Positions 55,917-64,000 of a stretch of DNA of 64,000 nt are shown here, one piece after another; within the stretch, counting starts at the first letter, position 1, and each line of letters begins with the position of its first letter. Position numbers and translations under genes: made by a program. The notes below the pieces were generated by a model that was not told where the DNA came from, did not search any database, and was given only the letters and a program-made list of their open reading frames with translations. The DNA is from Lactiplantibacillus pentosus. GTDB lineage: Bacteria > Bacillota > Bacilli > Lactobacillales > Lactobacillaceae. The stretch is taken from assembly GCF_003641185.1 (NCBI RefSeq), contig NZ_CP032757.1, positions 1,054,001-1,118,000 on the forward strand, in the 5' to 3' direction.

Positions 55917-58900
55917 ATGCAACGATTACAGGAACAAAAACGGTATTATAAGATGTACAAAAGTGGACGCTTTTGGGTTGTAGCAGGGATCATGGTTTTT
56001 GGCGCTGGGGTAAGTCCGATGATTGGACACGCAGATACGAATGATGCTGTGACGGCGGCTCAAACTCGCGTATCTGCCACATCAACAAGCACTGGTAACA
56101 CCGTGGCTTTGAAAGGTTCAGCAAATAATACGGCGGTGACGACGAAATCATCCGCGACGGATGAAACCGAAAATCAGTCGATCACTCAAGTCACTACGAC
56201 TGTTGAAAATACCGGGCAGAAAGCTAATACAACTCAAAATGCTGAAGCCGTGGTTGCGAAAACTCAGTCAACGGCGGCAACAGCTGAACAATCAAATCAG
56301 CAGACTAGTGCAACGCAGACAACTGCTGTAGATGACCAAACGACGGCTGCAGCGTCTAACTCGAACACTGAACAAACAACGGGAACAACATCTGCCACGA
56401 ACACTGAACAAACAGTGGACAAGGCACAGAATACGAAGGCTACTCAAACCACTAAAACGACATCGGCCACAAGCACTACGCAAACAACGGGCACGACATC
56501 GAACACGAATGCTGCGCAAACGACAGAAACAACAGCGAATAATACCGCTGAGCAGCCGAACCAGTCAACCCAATCAGCCACCAATTCAACTACAACGGGC
56601 AGCGATGCCACATCGACTGTCAAACAATCAGAAACCACGACGCCAACCATCGCAGATGCGACCGATGTCGATGATGAGGATGTTAGTGCTCAATTTGTCG
56701 ATGCTAATTTATTAACCGCTGTTCGTAACGGCCTTGGATTAACTGCTGAAGATAAATTGACAATCAATACCATCAAAGCATACAAAAACGCAGATCTCAA
56801 AGTTCAGGCAGTTAAGTGGAATAGTGACGGTACTGGCGATTATCAACCAGTGACCAGTTTACAGGGATTGCAGCTATTGGCTAACTTGCCAGCTGGCACC
56901 ACGACGAGCGTGACGGTGAAAATTGGGGCGAATTATCGGGAAATACCGCAATTTGACTTTTCACCACTACAAAGCGTTCAATTATATGACCTTAATTTAT
57001 ACACCTTTTATTGGGGTGCTGTGACCGATGAGCAATTACAGCTGCTTGCTGGTTTGGATCCGAGTCAAATCCATAATTTGGAATTCTCCTCACCGAATAA
57101 ATATCAATCCAATCCATACGGGATGACGAATCGCCAGTTTAATATCTTGGTGCCGTTCGTTAAAGCGGCGATTGAAAATAGTGGCAAGGCGTCGCAAATG
57201 GTTGGATTTTCTGGCAATCAGATCAGCGATTTTAGCGGTTTGAAATCGCTGGTGCCAACCACGGACGGGCAAGTTACTGGCCTTTTTGAGAATATTTATC
57301 TCCAGAATAAGGTCTCCTATCGACCCGGTGACACCATCGAGGTTACCTCAGAGCTGACGGGGCTTCAAGGTGAATCATTGAATTATACGACCCGGTATTA
57401 TCAAGATGACGGGACTACCAATGGCAAGCTCGTGCAGGCCGATGCCCACCTGGCGACCGTCACTGATGCCGATGGTACCACTCATGAAGTTTGGAAATAC
57501 ACGTTGGTTAATCCGAAAGTCAATAATGGCTACTTGATTTATGGAACCTTTTATTATGCGGACGGAATTTGGAAGCGCTATTATACGGATGCTGCGGGTA
57601 ATCCAATCGACTATTTTAACATCGCTGCCGGTGCACTTGTTTATCAGCCGGTGACGAGTTCTAAAGCTCAGCTGACCTTTAACCCCAGCGAAATTGTGAT
57701 GGGACCCGATGCGAGTTGGAATTATCTGGCGCATATTGCCAGTGTGACAGACTATGATGGCAACGCCATTGAGTCCAGTGCTTGGGGCGATTTGTCCATC
57801 AAAAACATGACGCCCCTGCCAGACTTAGCCACTGCGGGCGTTCAGAATGTGACGTTCACGTACACGGATAATCAAGGCAACGAACTGACGGCTACGGCAG
57901 TCGTCAAAGTGGTGGCAAGCCAGGCCAGCATTACGGCCAAAGCCCCACAGACGGTTTGGCCTCGAGAAGTCGGCAAGCTGTCAGTAGCGGATTTGGTTCA
58001 GCAAGTTACCGATGCGACTGGCCAGGTCGTGACCGATGTTACCAACGTTGCCATGACACCGATTGACAAAACGCAGGCGGGACCACAAGCGATTACATTG
58101 ACCTATACGGATGCGGTAGGTAATAAAGTAACCGCAATAGCCATGGTTACGGTTGATTTAGCTGAACTGAAGACCGCGCCTGTTCAATTGGTCGCCGGAC
58201 CAAACGCACAGTGGCACTACGGGATGAGTGTTGCCGGCGTGACGGATAGTTTAGGCAATCCGGTTGAGGTTGATCAAGCAACGATTAACGTCATTAGTGC
58301 ACCTGATCTGAGCCCCGAATTGATTGGTCAGCCGCAAACCGTTATCTTGGCATATGTGGACGACCTTGGGCGCACACAACAGGTTAGTGCAGTTGTGACG
58401 ACAACCAAATCACAGGCCCAGTTGGTTGGTCGGGATGTCACCCTCATCGCTGGTCCAGCAGCTGATTGGACGCTAAGTGATAGTGTGGACTGGTCCAAGA
58501 GCTTGATGAGTGATGGCCAACCGCTTTCTGAGGCCGACGTGTCTGAGGTGACAGCTGATTTGAAGCCGAATCTGCAAGTTCCAGGTCAGTATGCCTTGCA
58601 GTTGAGTTACGTCGATGCTGTCGGCAACTTAATTACTGGAGCGGCCACTGTTAATGTGATGGCTTCGCAAGCAGCGCTGCAGGTGAAAAATAGCCAAATT
58701 AAGGTCGGTAGCGTTTGGCAAGCTGGCGACAACCTTGTTCAGGTCACTGATCAGAACGGTGAATCAGTTGGTATTGATCAGCTAACGGTGACTAAATCGG
58801 TAGATACGAGTGTTGCCGGGGTGTATCCGGTGACTTACACGTATATGGATGCAGTTGGTAATGTGTTAACCGAAACGGCCTTCATCACCGTTGTTGAAGA

Positions 58901-59615
58901 CCCAACTGACCCCGGTGATGGTGGCGGTACAACTGACCCCGGTGATGGCGGTGGTACAACCGACCCCGGCGATGGCGGTGGCACAACTGACCCCGGTGAT
59001 GGTGGCGGCACGACTGACCCCGGCGATGGCGGCGGTACGACTGACCCCGGCGATGGCGGTGGTACAACTGACCCCGGCAACGGTGGCGGCACGACCAATC
59101 CAGGTGATGGCGGTGGTACAACTGATCCAGGCGATGGCGGCAGCACAACTGACCCCGGTGAAGGTGATGGCATTACTGACCCGGGTAACGGGGGTGATAC
59201 GACCGATCCTGATGATAATGTCGACACGACTAATCCTGATAAGCAACCGGTCATTGATGATGGTGAGGCCGATGTTATTGATAAGCCAGATTTGAGCGAC
59301 AATGCTGGCTCAAATGGCGATAACGACAATACCGGGTTCAATCAAGCTCGTCCAGCGACGCAACCAAGTCAATCTCAGCGCGTAAGTTTGACGTCTAAAC
59401 ATCAGGTGACACCAGCGACTGAGGCAATTGCGAAGGCTAAAATCCAACCGGCGGCAGCAAGCGCGGTTGCGGGCGTAGATCATACCCCAGCGGAAAGGCA
59501 AGCAAAACTGCCACAAACGGCTGAAGCACCGTTCGAGTGGGCCGCACTCATGGCCGGGCTCATTGGACTGGTCGGCGCGTTAGGCTTCACTAAACGGCGG
59601 CGCCACAACAATTAA
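55917..59615 (+). CDS. Large LPxTG-type cell-wall-anchored surface protein
   Basis: 1232 residues. Layout: KxYKxGKxW-type signal peptide (KMYKSGRFWVVAG, cleavage near GHADT); a Thr/Ser/Gln-rich low-complexity segment (about 40-245); a leucine-rich-like globular domain (about 255-460); several bacterial Ig-like modules (about 460-990) with recurrent YTDNQGN/YTDAVGN-type strands; 12 copies of DPGDGGGTT-like repeats (about 998-1105); and a sorting signal LPQTAE with a hydrophobic helix and KRRRHNN tail. LPQT matches the motif favoured by L. plantarum sortase. It is probably an adhesin or mucus/matrix-binding protein; the ligand is unknown. Confidence 0.92.
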   Translation: MQRLQEQKRYYKMYKSGRFWVVAGIMVFGAGVSPMIGHADTNDAVTAAQTRVSATSTSTGNTVALKGSANNTAVTTKSSATDETENQSITQVTTTVENTGQKANTTQNAEAVVAKTQSTAATAEQSNQQTSATQTTAVDDQTTAAASNSNTEQTTGTTSATNTEQTVDKAQNTKATQTTKTTSATSTTQTTGTTSNTNAAQTTETTANNTAEQPNQSTQSATNSTTTGSDATSTVKQSETTTPTIADATDVDDEDVSAQFVDANLLTAVRNGLGLTAEDKLTINTIKAYKNADLKVQAVKWNSDGTGDYQPVTSLQGLQLLANLPAGTTTSVTVKIGANYREIPQFDFSPLQSVQLYDLNLYTFYWGAVTDEQLQLLAGLDPSQIHNLEFSSPNKYQSNPYGMTNRQFNILVPFVKAAIENSGKASQMVGFSGNQISDFSGLKSLVPTTDGQVTGLFENIYLQNKVSYRPGDTIEVTSELTGLQGESLNYTTRYYQDDGTTNGKLVQADAHLATVTDADGTTHEVWKYTLVNPKVNNGYLIYGTFYYADGIWKRYYTDAAGNPIDYFNIAAGALVYQPVTSSKAQLTFNPSEIVMGPDASWNYLAHIASVTDYDGNAIESSAWGDLSIKNMTPLPDLATAGVQNVTFTYTDNQGNELTATAVVKVVASQASITAKAPQTVWPREVGKLSVADLVQQVTDATGQVVTDVTNVAMTPIDKTQAGPQAITLTYTDAVGNKVTAIAMVTVDLAELKTAPVQLVAGPNAQWHYGMSVAGVTDSLGNPVEVDQATINVISAPDLSPELIGQPQTVILAYVDDLGRTQQVSAVVTTTKSQAQLVGRDVTLIAGPAADWTLSDSVDWSKSLMSDGQPLSEADVSEVTADLKPNLQVPGQYALQLSYVDAVGNLITGAATVNVMASQAALQVKNSQIKVGSVWQAGDNLVQVTDQNGESVGIDQLTVTKSVDTSVAGVYPVTYTYMDAVGNVLTETAFITVVEDPTDPGDGGGTTDPGDGGGTTDPGDGGGTTDPGDGGGTTDPGDGGGTTDPGDGGGTTDPGNGGGTTNPGDGGGTTDPGDGGSTTDPGEGDGITDPGNGGDTTDPDDNVDTTNPDKQPVIDDGEADVIDKPDLSDNAGSNGDNDNTGFNQARPATQPSQSQRVSLTSKHQVTPATEAIAKAKIQPAAASAVAGVDHTPAERQAKLPQTAEAPFEWAALMAGLIGLVGALGFTKRRRHNN
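58908..59231 (+). repeat. Twelve 27-bp tandem repeats encoding DPGDGGGTT
   Basis: Six units encode DPGDGGGTT exactly, and six diverge progressively (DPGNGGGTT, NPGDGGGTT, DPGDGGSTT, DPGEGDGIT and so on). The DNA units differ mostly at third codon positions. They form a stalk before the wall anchor, and copy number probably varies between strains. Confidence 0.95.
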
Positions 59616-59636
59616 CAAAGGTGTTTTACGCATTTT

Positions 59637-59685
59637 AAAAAGGATCGCGAGTTCTCAACTAAATGAGAATTCGCGGTCCTTTTTT
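59637..59685. terminator. Bidirectional terminator after the surface protein
   Basis: AGGATCGCGAGTTCTCA (59641-59657) pairs with 59664-59680 (two mismatches/G-U), with A and T runs on either side. Confidence 0.92.
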
Positions 59686-59729
59686 GACTGGCATTGCTAT
59701 CAGCGCCTGATTAAACTAGTGGCGATAAC

Positions 59730-60041
59730 TTAGTCTTCTGATTCAAATGACAATTCCGTCATTGACAGCTCTAAATCGTCGAGCACGTCATTTTCACTCA
59801 AAAATTGTTCCCAGGCGGCCGGTGTTTGTTCGCGGGTGTGGGGGACAATCTTGTCATGAATGTTGGCGATAACCTCGTCCAACATTTTATCGGCTTGGCG
59901 GGCGATTTCAGCGTCATTGTACTGTCGAGCGGGTGCGCGGTCGGCGTTTTGGCGATTGAGAAAATCGGTCGCCTTATCCATAAAAATGGTGATGACCTGG
60001 GAGTTATCAGCCAGGTATGTTTTTAGTGTTTCGTTATCCAC
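59730..60041 (-). CDS. Small acidic protein of unknown function
   Basis: 103 residues, mostly helical and acidic (MDNETLKTYLADNSQ at the start, TELSFESED at the end). GTG start with AAGGAAC upstream and an extended -10 TGGTATATT on the minus strand (60076-60083). No family recognised. It is transcribed away from ldhL2. Confidence 0.65.
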   Translation of the reverse strand: MDNETLKTYLADNSQVITIFMDKATDFLNRQNADRAPARQYNDAEIARQADKMLDEVIANIHDKIVPHTREQTPAAWEQFLSENDVLDDLELSMTELSFESED

Positions 60042-60425
60042 AGTGTTGTTCCTTTCTTCGTTGAGTCGTACCTCTAATATACCACGCTGTTCTGAATTTA
60101 GCTGGTCTAAATCTCATCAAACGGCTGAGCCAATCAGGTCCTGCTAGGAACTCGGTGGCAATCACACAAAATGTTCGTATTGTAAACGCTTACGAATACC
60201 TTTTCACAAAGCCGACACTTTAGAAATGGTTCACAAGCTAAAATAATTAGAATCCCGGTATAATCCCATTTATAGCGATAATTACGTTTAAATTTTTCAA
60301 AAAAGTAATTTATTTTTAAAAAATTAACAAAAATGTGAGCGGTTGCGTTATAATACTTGTGAGTTAAGTAACTAAGTGTTTCAGATATCTCACAACAAGA
60401 AGCTCAATGGAAGAAGGATATTGAT
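60042..60425. promoter_or_regulatory. Divergent regulatory region before ldhL2 with two cre-like sites
   Basis: TGTAAACGCTTACG (60181-60194) matches the cre consensus at 13 of 14 positions; TGTGAGCGGTTGCG (60334-60347) matches at about 11. The second lies within the promoter formed by TTAACA (60324-60329) and a perfect TATAAT (60349-60354), spacer 19 bp. Start of transcription near 60361. Confidence 0.7.
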
Positions 60426-61355
60426 ATGGATAAGAAGCAACGCAAAATCGTTATCGTCGGTGATGGCTCAGTCGGTTCCTCATTTGCATTTTCGTTGGTC
60501 CAAAATTGTGCGCTCGATGAATTAGTGATCGTTGATTTGGTCAAGCAACATGCTGAGGGCGATGTTAAAGATTTGGAAGACGTTGCCGCGTTTACGAATG
60601 CGACGAATGTTCATACTGGTGAATACGCGGATGCCCATGATGCTGATATCGTGGTGATTACGGCTGGGGTGCCCCGCAAGCCTGGTGAAAGCCGACTTGA
60701 TCTGGTCAATCGGAATACCAAAATCTTGGAATCGATTGTTAAACCAGTAGTGGCTAGCGGATTTAACGGCTGCTTCGTCATTTCAAGCAATCCCGTCGAT
60801 ATTTTGACTTCCATGACGCAACGGTTATCCGGTTTTCCACGTAACCGGGTAATCGGAACGGGGACTTCCCTTGATACGGCACGGCTCCGGGTCGCTTTGG
60901 CCCAGAAGTTGAACGTCTCGACGGATGCAGTCGATGCCGCCGTTTTAGGAGAACATGGCGACACGTCCATCGTGAACTTCGATGAGATCAAAATTGCTTA
61001 TCAACCACTGAATACTGTCACGACCGTCGATGACCAGTTTAAGGCCGACATCGAACAAGCCGTTCGTGGCAAGGGTGGCAAGATCATTGAACAAAAGGGT
61101 GCGACCTTCTATGGGGTAGCCATTAGTTTAATGCAGATTTGCCGGGCAATTTTGAACGACGAAAGTACTGAATTGATTATCTCAGCACCATTAGCTGGGG
61201 AATATGGCATTCATGATTTATATCTGGGCTCACCAGCCATCATCAATCACAATGGGGTCGAAAAAGTGATCGAAGCCGAATTGTCTGACGACGAACGCGG
61301 CCGGATGCAGCATTTTGCCAGCAAGATGCTCAACATGATGAATGTCGCATCATAA
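60426..61355 (+). CDS. ldhL2: L-lactate dehydrogenase (second copy)
   Basis: It reduces pyruvate to L-lactate with NADH. 309 residues: NAD-binding IVIVGDGSVGSSFAFSL, mobile-loop arginine in GVPRKPGESRLDL, catalytic GEHGDTS. AAGAAGGATA precedes the ATG. It forms a probable operon with the downstream DASS transporter (29-base gap). L. plantarum has another main ldhL; whether this enzyme prefers pyruvate or a branched 2-oxoacid is not decided by sequence alone. Confidence 0.88.
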   Translation: MDKKQRKIVIVGDGSVGSSFAFSLVQNCALDELVIVDLVKQHAEGDVKDLEDVAAFTNATNVHTGEYADAHDADIVVITAGVPRKPGESRLDLVNRNTKILESIVKPVVASGFNGCFVISSNPVDILTSMTQRLSGFPRNRVIGTGTSLDTARLRVALAQKLNVSTDAVDAAVLGEHGDTSIVNFDEIKIAYQPLNTVTTVDDQFKADIEQAVRGKGGKIIEQKGATFYGVAISLMQICRAILNDESTELIISAPLAGEYGIHDLYLGSPAIINHNGVEKVIEAELSDDERGRMQHFASKMLNMMNVAS

Positions 61356-61384
61356 GAATGAATTAGTGGGTAGGAGGAATTGAG

Positions 61385-62803
61385 ATGACACTCAACAAAG
61401 TCAAATACCAGGATTTTCTAGCGCCGTTGATCGTCGGCCTGATTATCTGGTTCAGCAGTCCCATCAAGCCAGCGGACGTTTCAATGAACGCTTGGCACAT
61501 TTTAGCCATTTTCGTGGCAACGATTATTGGTTGTATTACCCGGCCGTTACCAATTGCCGGTGTGGCCATCATTGGTTTGACCCTGACCGTTTTACTGGGC
61601 GTCGTGCCCATGGATACGGCGGTCGCAGGGTTCGGGAGTAGTACCGTTTGGATGATTGCCATGGCCTACTTCATGTCCCGGGGCTTCATCAATACCGGTT
61701 TAGGCCGGCGGGTCGCGTTGGTGTTCGTGCGACTGTTTGGTAAACGAACCCTTGGATTGGCCTACGCGCTGATTGGGGTCGACTTGGTCACAGCACCCGC
61801 CACCCCAAGTAACACGGCCCGTGCCGGTGGGATCGTCTATCCAATTATTCAATCTCTGGCTGAAACGTTTGGTTCCGATCCTAAAGACGGGACACAAAGT
61901 AAAATTGGGTCGTTTCTTGTGTTTGCCGAATTTCACGGTGATTTGATTACCAGTACGATGTTCATGACGGCGATGGCGCCAAACTTGGTGGCTGTCACCT
62001 TAGCTAAGAGCCTTCACATTACCTTATCGTGGATGCAGTGGTTCCTAGCAGGGATCGTTCCCGGGATTATTTGTTTGTTGGTTGTGCCATATTTAATCTA
62101 TAAAATGTATCCACCAGAAATCAAAGATACGCCCAATGCCAAGGAATGGGCTGACAATGAGTTAAGCAAAATGGGCAAGATGAGCTTACCTGAAAAAATC
62201 ATGGGCGCTGTCTTCCTATTAGCCTTAGTTTTGTGGATGTTATCAAGCTTTATCGGTTTGGAAGCCTCATTAGTTGCCTTCATGGCCGTTTCATTGCTGT
62301 TAGTTGCTGGGGTATTGTCCGTTGACGATGTCCTGCACGAAACTGGTGCTTGGAACACGTTGGTTTGGTTCTCGATTTTGATCTTCATGGCCAATGAGTT
62401 AAACAAACTCGGGTTTATTCCGTGGTTATCAGGTGCCATTGGTGGCGCGCTGAAAGGCTTCAGCTGGGGCATTGTCTTGGCAGCGTTAGTGCTGTTCTAT
62501 TTCTACAGTCATTATTTGTTTGCCAGTGGGACGGCCCACGTGTCTGCCATGTACGGCGCATTGCTCGGGGTGGCGGTTTCTGCCGGTGCTCCCGCGGCCT
62601 TCTCAGCATTGATGCTCGGCTTTACCGGGTCGATCTTTGCTTCGACGACGCATTACGCGAATGGTCCGGCCAGTGTGCTCTTCGGTTCGGGTTATGTGAC
62701 GCAAGGTAAATGGTGGCAGTTAAACTTCGTACTCGGTCTCTTCTACTTAGTCGTTTGGGGTGGCGTTGGCGCGCTCTGGATGAAAGTAATTGGCATTTGG
62801 TAG
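61385..62803 (+). CDS. DASS-family anion:sodium symporter (malate/citrate type)
   Basis: 472 residues with about 12 membrane segments. APATPSNTARAGGIVYPIIQ and STTHYANGPASVLFGSGYVT are family signatures for dicarboxylate/tricarboxylate uptake. It is the intact paralogue of the broken gene at 45966-47387. GTAGGAGGAAT precedes the ATG. Its position next to the CitR-type regulator suggests citrate or malate as substrate. Confidence 0.88.
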   Translation: MTLNKVKYQDFLAPLIVGLIIWFSSPIKPADVSMNAWHILAIFVATIIGCITRPLPIAGVAIIGLTLTVLLGVVPMDTAVAGFGSSTVWMIAMAYFMSRGFINTGLGRRVALVFVRLFGKRTLGLAYALIGVDLVTAPATPSNTARAGGIVYPIIQSLAETFGSDPKDGTQSKIGSFLVFAEFHGDLITSTMFMTAMAPNLVAVTLAKSLHITLSWMQWFLAGIVPGIICLLVVPYLIYKMYPPEIKDTPNAKEWADNELSKMGKMSLPEKIMGAVFLLALVLWMLSSFIGLEASLVAFMAVSLLLVAGVLSVDDVLHETGAWNTLVWFSILIFMANELNKLGFIPWLSGAIGGALKGFSWGIVLAALVLFYFYSHYLFASGTAHVSAMYGALLGVAVSAGAPAAFSALMLGFTGSIFASTTHYANGPASVLFGSGYVTQGKWWQLNFVLGLFYLVVWGGVGALWMKVIGIW

Positions 62804-62817
62804 ACTGAGCGACTGAA

Positions 62818-62866
62818 AAAACAGGTACCAGGCTGCCGCGAACCGGTCAGCGTTGGTACCTGTTTT
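62818..62866. terminator. Bidirectional terminator between the DASS gene and citR-like gene
   Basis: AAAACAGGTACCA (62818-62830) and TGGTACCTGTTTT (62854-62866) form a perfect 13-bp stem. Confidence 0.93.
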
Positions 62867-62878
62867 AATAAGTCACAT

Positions 62879-63841
62879 TTATGATTGAAGTGGGGTGGCT
62901 TGGTCTTCTTGTAAGACGCGGTTGGCTACGGCTTCGTCAATAATGATGTCCGTGAGCAGATGTCCCCGCAGCGCACCCAGCAAGGCCTTACTTTTAAACT
63001 TGCTTTTGATGACGCCAAAGCGCCGGGGCACCTTCAAAATGGCGGCCATCTTAGCGCCGAATAACTTGTCATGGTCGGTGTTCAAGATCCGGCCGTTGAT
63101 ATCGTAAGGCCGACCATAAAGCATGCCAGCGACGGCCTCAGGATCCGCGCCACCCAAGATGGCTTGCTGATGGGCTTTCCACACTGGAATCGAGTCGATC
63201 GATGCCAAGGTCCCGATACCCGCGAACAACATGTCCATCCGGTCAAAATTACTGATGGCCGGGGTAATGGCGGGTTCCTGGGCAAGTGCCTGGTGAGCCC
63301 GGTCATTAAACAGGTAGAGTGGTGCTGGAATTGTGACGTACTTGGCGCTGAACTTCGCAGCCGCTTTTTGTACGAGTGGGGTCGACCCATTGGCAGCGTT
63401 GGTTTTCAAGTTGTCACCCATGAACTGCGTAAACAGCAAGTCATCGCGGGTGCTAATCTGAAAGTTGTCGATGACGCTGAGGACGGTGCCGCCCCACGCC
63501 ACGCCGATAATCTGACTTTGCAAGATTTGATGTTGAATCTCTTCTGCGGCGAATTGAATGACATGGCGTTCATCGTCACTGGTCGTATCGGCATCTTTAA
63601 TGATGTAAATGTGATCAATCGGAAATTGTTTTTTGAATTTGGTTTCTAGTTCGCCATTGCGCTCGATGGGGGTGTTGATGCTGATTTTTACTAACCCGGT
63701 CGCCATTGCTTCGTCCAGATATTTGGAAATCAAGTAACGACTGACTTGATATTTTTTAGAAATTTCAGCAATGTTGATTTTCGATAAGTAGTAATCATGG
63801 GCAATCCCAATGAGCAGGCGGCGATGGTTCATATCGTCCAT
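62879..63841 (-). CDS. citR: SorC/DeoR-family regulator, CitR/CitI-like
   Basis: 320 residues from the ATG at 63841 (AGAGG 8 bases upstream; the frame is open 11 codons further). N-terminal winged helix (IAEISKKYQVSRYLISKYL) and a C-terminal sugar/acid-binding SorC domain (IGVAWGGTVLSVID, LFAGIGTLASI). In lactic acid bacteria such a gene, divergent from the citrate lyase operon, encodes the citrate-responsive regulator. The next gene begins at the window edge, so the name is inferred. Confidence 0.78.
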   Translation of the reverse strand: MDDMNHRRLLIGIAHDYYLSKINIAEISKKYQVSRYLISKYLDEAMATGLVKISINTPIERNGELETKFKKQFPIDHIYIIKDADTTSDDERHVIQFAAEEIQHQILQSQIIGVAWGGTVLSVIDNFQISTRDDLLFTQFMGDNLKTNAANGSTPLVQKAAAKFSAKYVTIPAPLYLFNDRAHQALAQEPAITPAISNFDRMDMLFAGIGTLASIDSIPVWKAHQQAILGGADPEAVAGMLYGRPYDINGRILNTDHDKLFGAKMAAILKVPRRFGVIKSKFKSKALLGALRGHLLTDIIIDEAVANRVLQEDQATPLQS

Positions 63842-63901
63842 ATCGATGACCTCTTCGTTTAAAGATAAGTTCATTATACCAGATAAACGGCATTTTAAAA
63901 A

Positions 63902-63951
63902 TTTAAAAAATACAGATTAAATTTGATATTTTTTAAAAATGGTCGTACACT
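63902..63951 (+). promoter_or_regulatory. Promoter and inverted-repeat operator of the gene at the window edge
   Basis: TTGATA (63923-63928) and TACACT (63946-63951), 17 bp apart, drive rightward transcription. TTTAAAAAATA (63902-63912) and TATTTTTTAAA (63927-63937) form a perfect 11-bp inverted repeat covering the -35, a likely operator for the divergent regulator. Confidence 0.6.
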
Positions 63952-63993
63952 GAATTTAACAAAGATGAACGGTATTTTGACGAAAGAGAAGGC

Positions 63994-64000
63994 ATGACAA
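63994..64000 (+). CDS. Start of a gene cut by the window edge
   Basis: ATGACAA at the very end follows GAGAAGG and the promoter above. Only two codons are visible. From the regulator context it would be a citrate lyase or malic enzyme operon gene; nothing more can be said. Confidence 0.45.

Noticed and set aside
58908..59231. CRISPR array
   Set aside because: The repeats are contiguous, in frame and without spacers; they encode a protein stalk.
58835..59341. 168-codon antisense frame with PPSPGSVV repeats
   Set aside because: It is the reverse complement of the surface protein repeats; the open frame comes from the codon pattern of the repeats.

Overview
The window is chromosomal DNA of a lactic acid bacterium. 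Everything points to the Lactiplantibacillus (Lactobacillus) plantarum group: the protein sequences of the ribosomal cluster, an LPQT-type sorting signal, and the neighbourhood of an extracellular-electron-transfer locus, a tartrate dehydratase cluster, an L-lactate dehydrogenase and a CitR-type regulator. The assignment is by recognition, not by a database search.

Region 1 (1-21.2 kb) is the core information-processing block. It holds the end of rpoC, a lone prepilin peptidase on the minus strand, rpsL-rpsG-fusA, then the S10/spc/alpha superoperon from rpsJ to rplQ with secY, adk, infA, rpmJ and rpoA. The block is ordinary except for a 1.67-kb gap between fusA and rpsJ. That gap has no credible protein gene but holds long-range complementary helices, 14 bp and 16 bp paired over about 800 nt. 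They enclose a 230-nt branched arm with two hairpins carrying the same 7-nt loop. I read it as a very large structured non-coding RNA, and it is the most interesting object in the window.

Region 2 (21.2-32.7 kb) is a flavin-based extracellular electron transfer locus. On the minus strand lie ndh2, eetA, eetB and dmkB. On the plus strand lie pplA (a lipoprotein with two flavinylation motifs) and fmnB/apbE (the FMN transferase). The ECF energising module ecfA1-ecfA2-ecfT, truA, rplM and rpsI follow.

Region 3 (32.8-40.2 kb) is accessory DNA: an AbiE toxin-antitoxin pair with a palindromic operator, a frameshifted YefM-like antitoxin relic, a zeta-type kinase with a small overlapping downstream ORF, DegV, a secreted protein of unknown function, and a type-2 malate/lactate dehydrogenase.

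Region 4 (40.2-45.7 kb) is an aromatic amino acid operon: transketolase, aroE, DAHP synthase and aroB. It is preceded by a promoter, an 18-codon leader peptide with Tyr-Tyr-Tyr-Tyr-Trp-Phe, competing hairpins and a strong terminator. This looks like ribosome-mediated attenuation, where a T-box would be the usual expectation in Firmicutes.

Region 5 (45.8-64 kb) covers organic acid and surface functions: a DASS transporter broken by one in-frame stop, a SufT-like protein and ttdB-ttdA (L(+)-tartrate dehydratase), an AraC regulator, a CitG-like protein, a metal ABC transporter (mtsCBA type), a Xre-type regulator, a 1232-residue cell-wall-anchored protein with 12 nine-residue repeats, L-lactate dehydrogenase 2 with two cre-like sites, an intact DASS transporter, and a SorC/CitR-type regulator divergent from a gene that begins at the window edge. 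No rRNA, tRNA, CRISPR array, insertion sequence or replication origin was seen.
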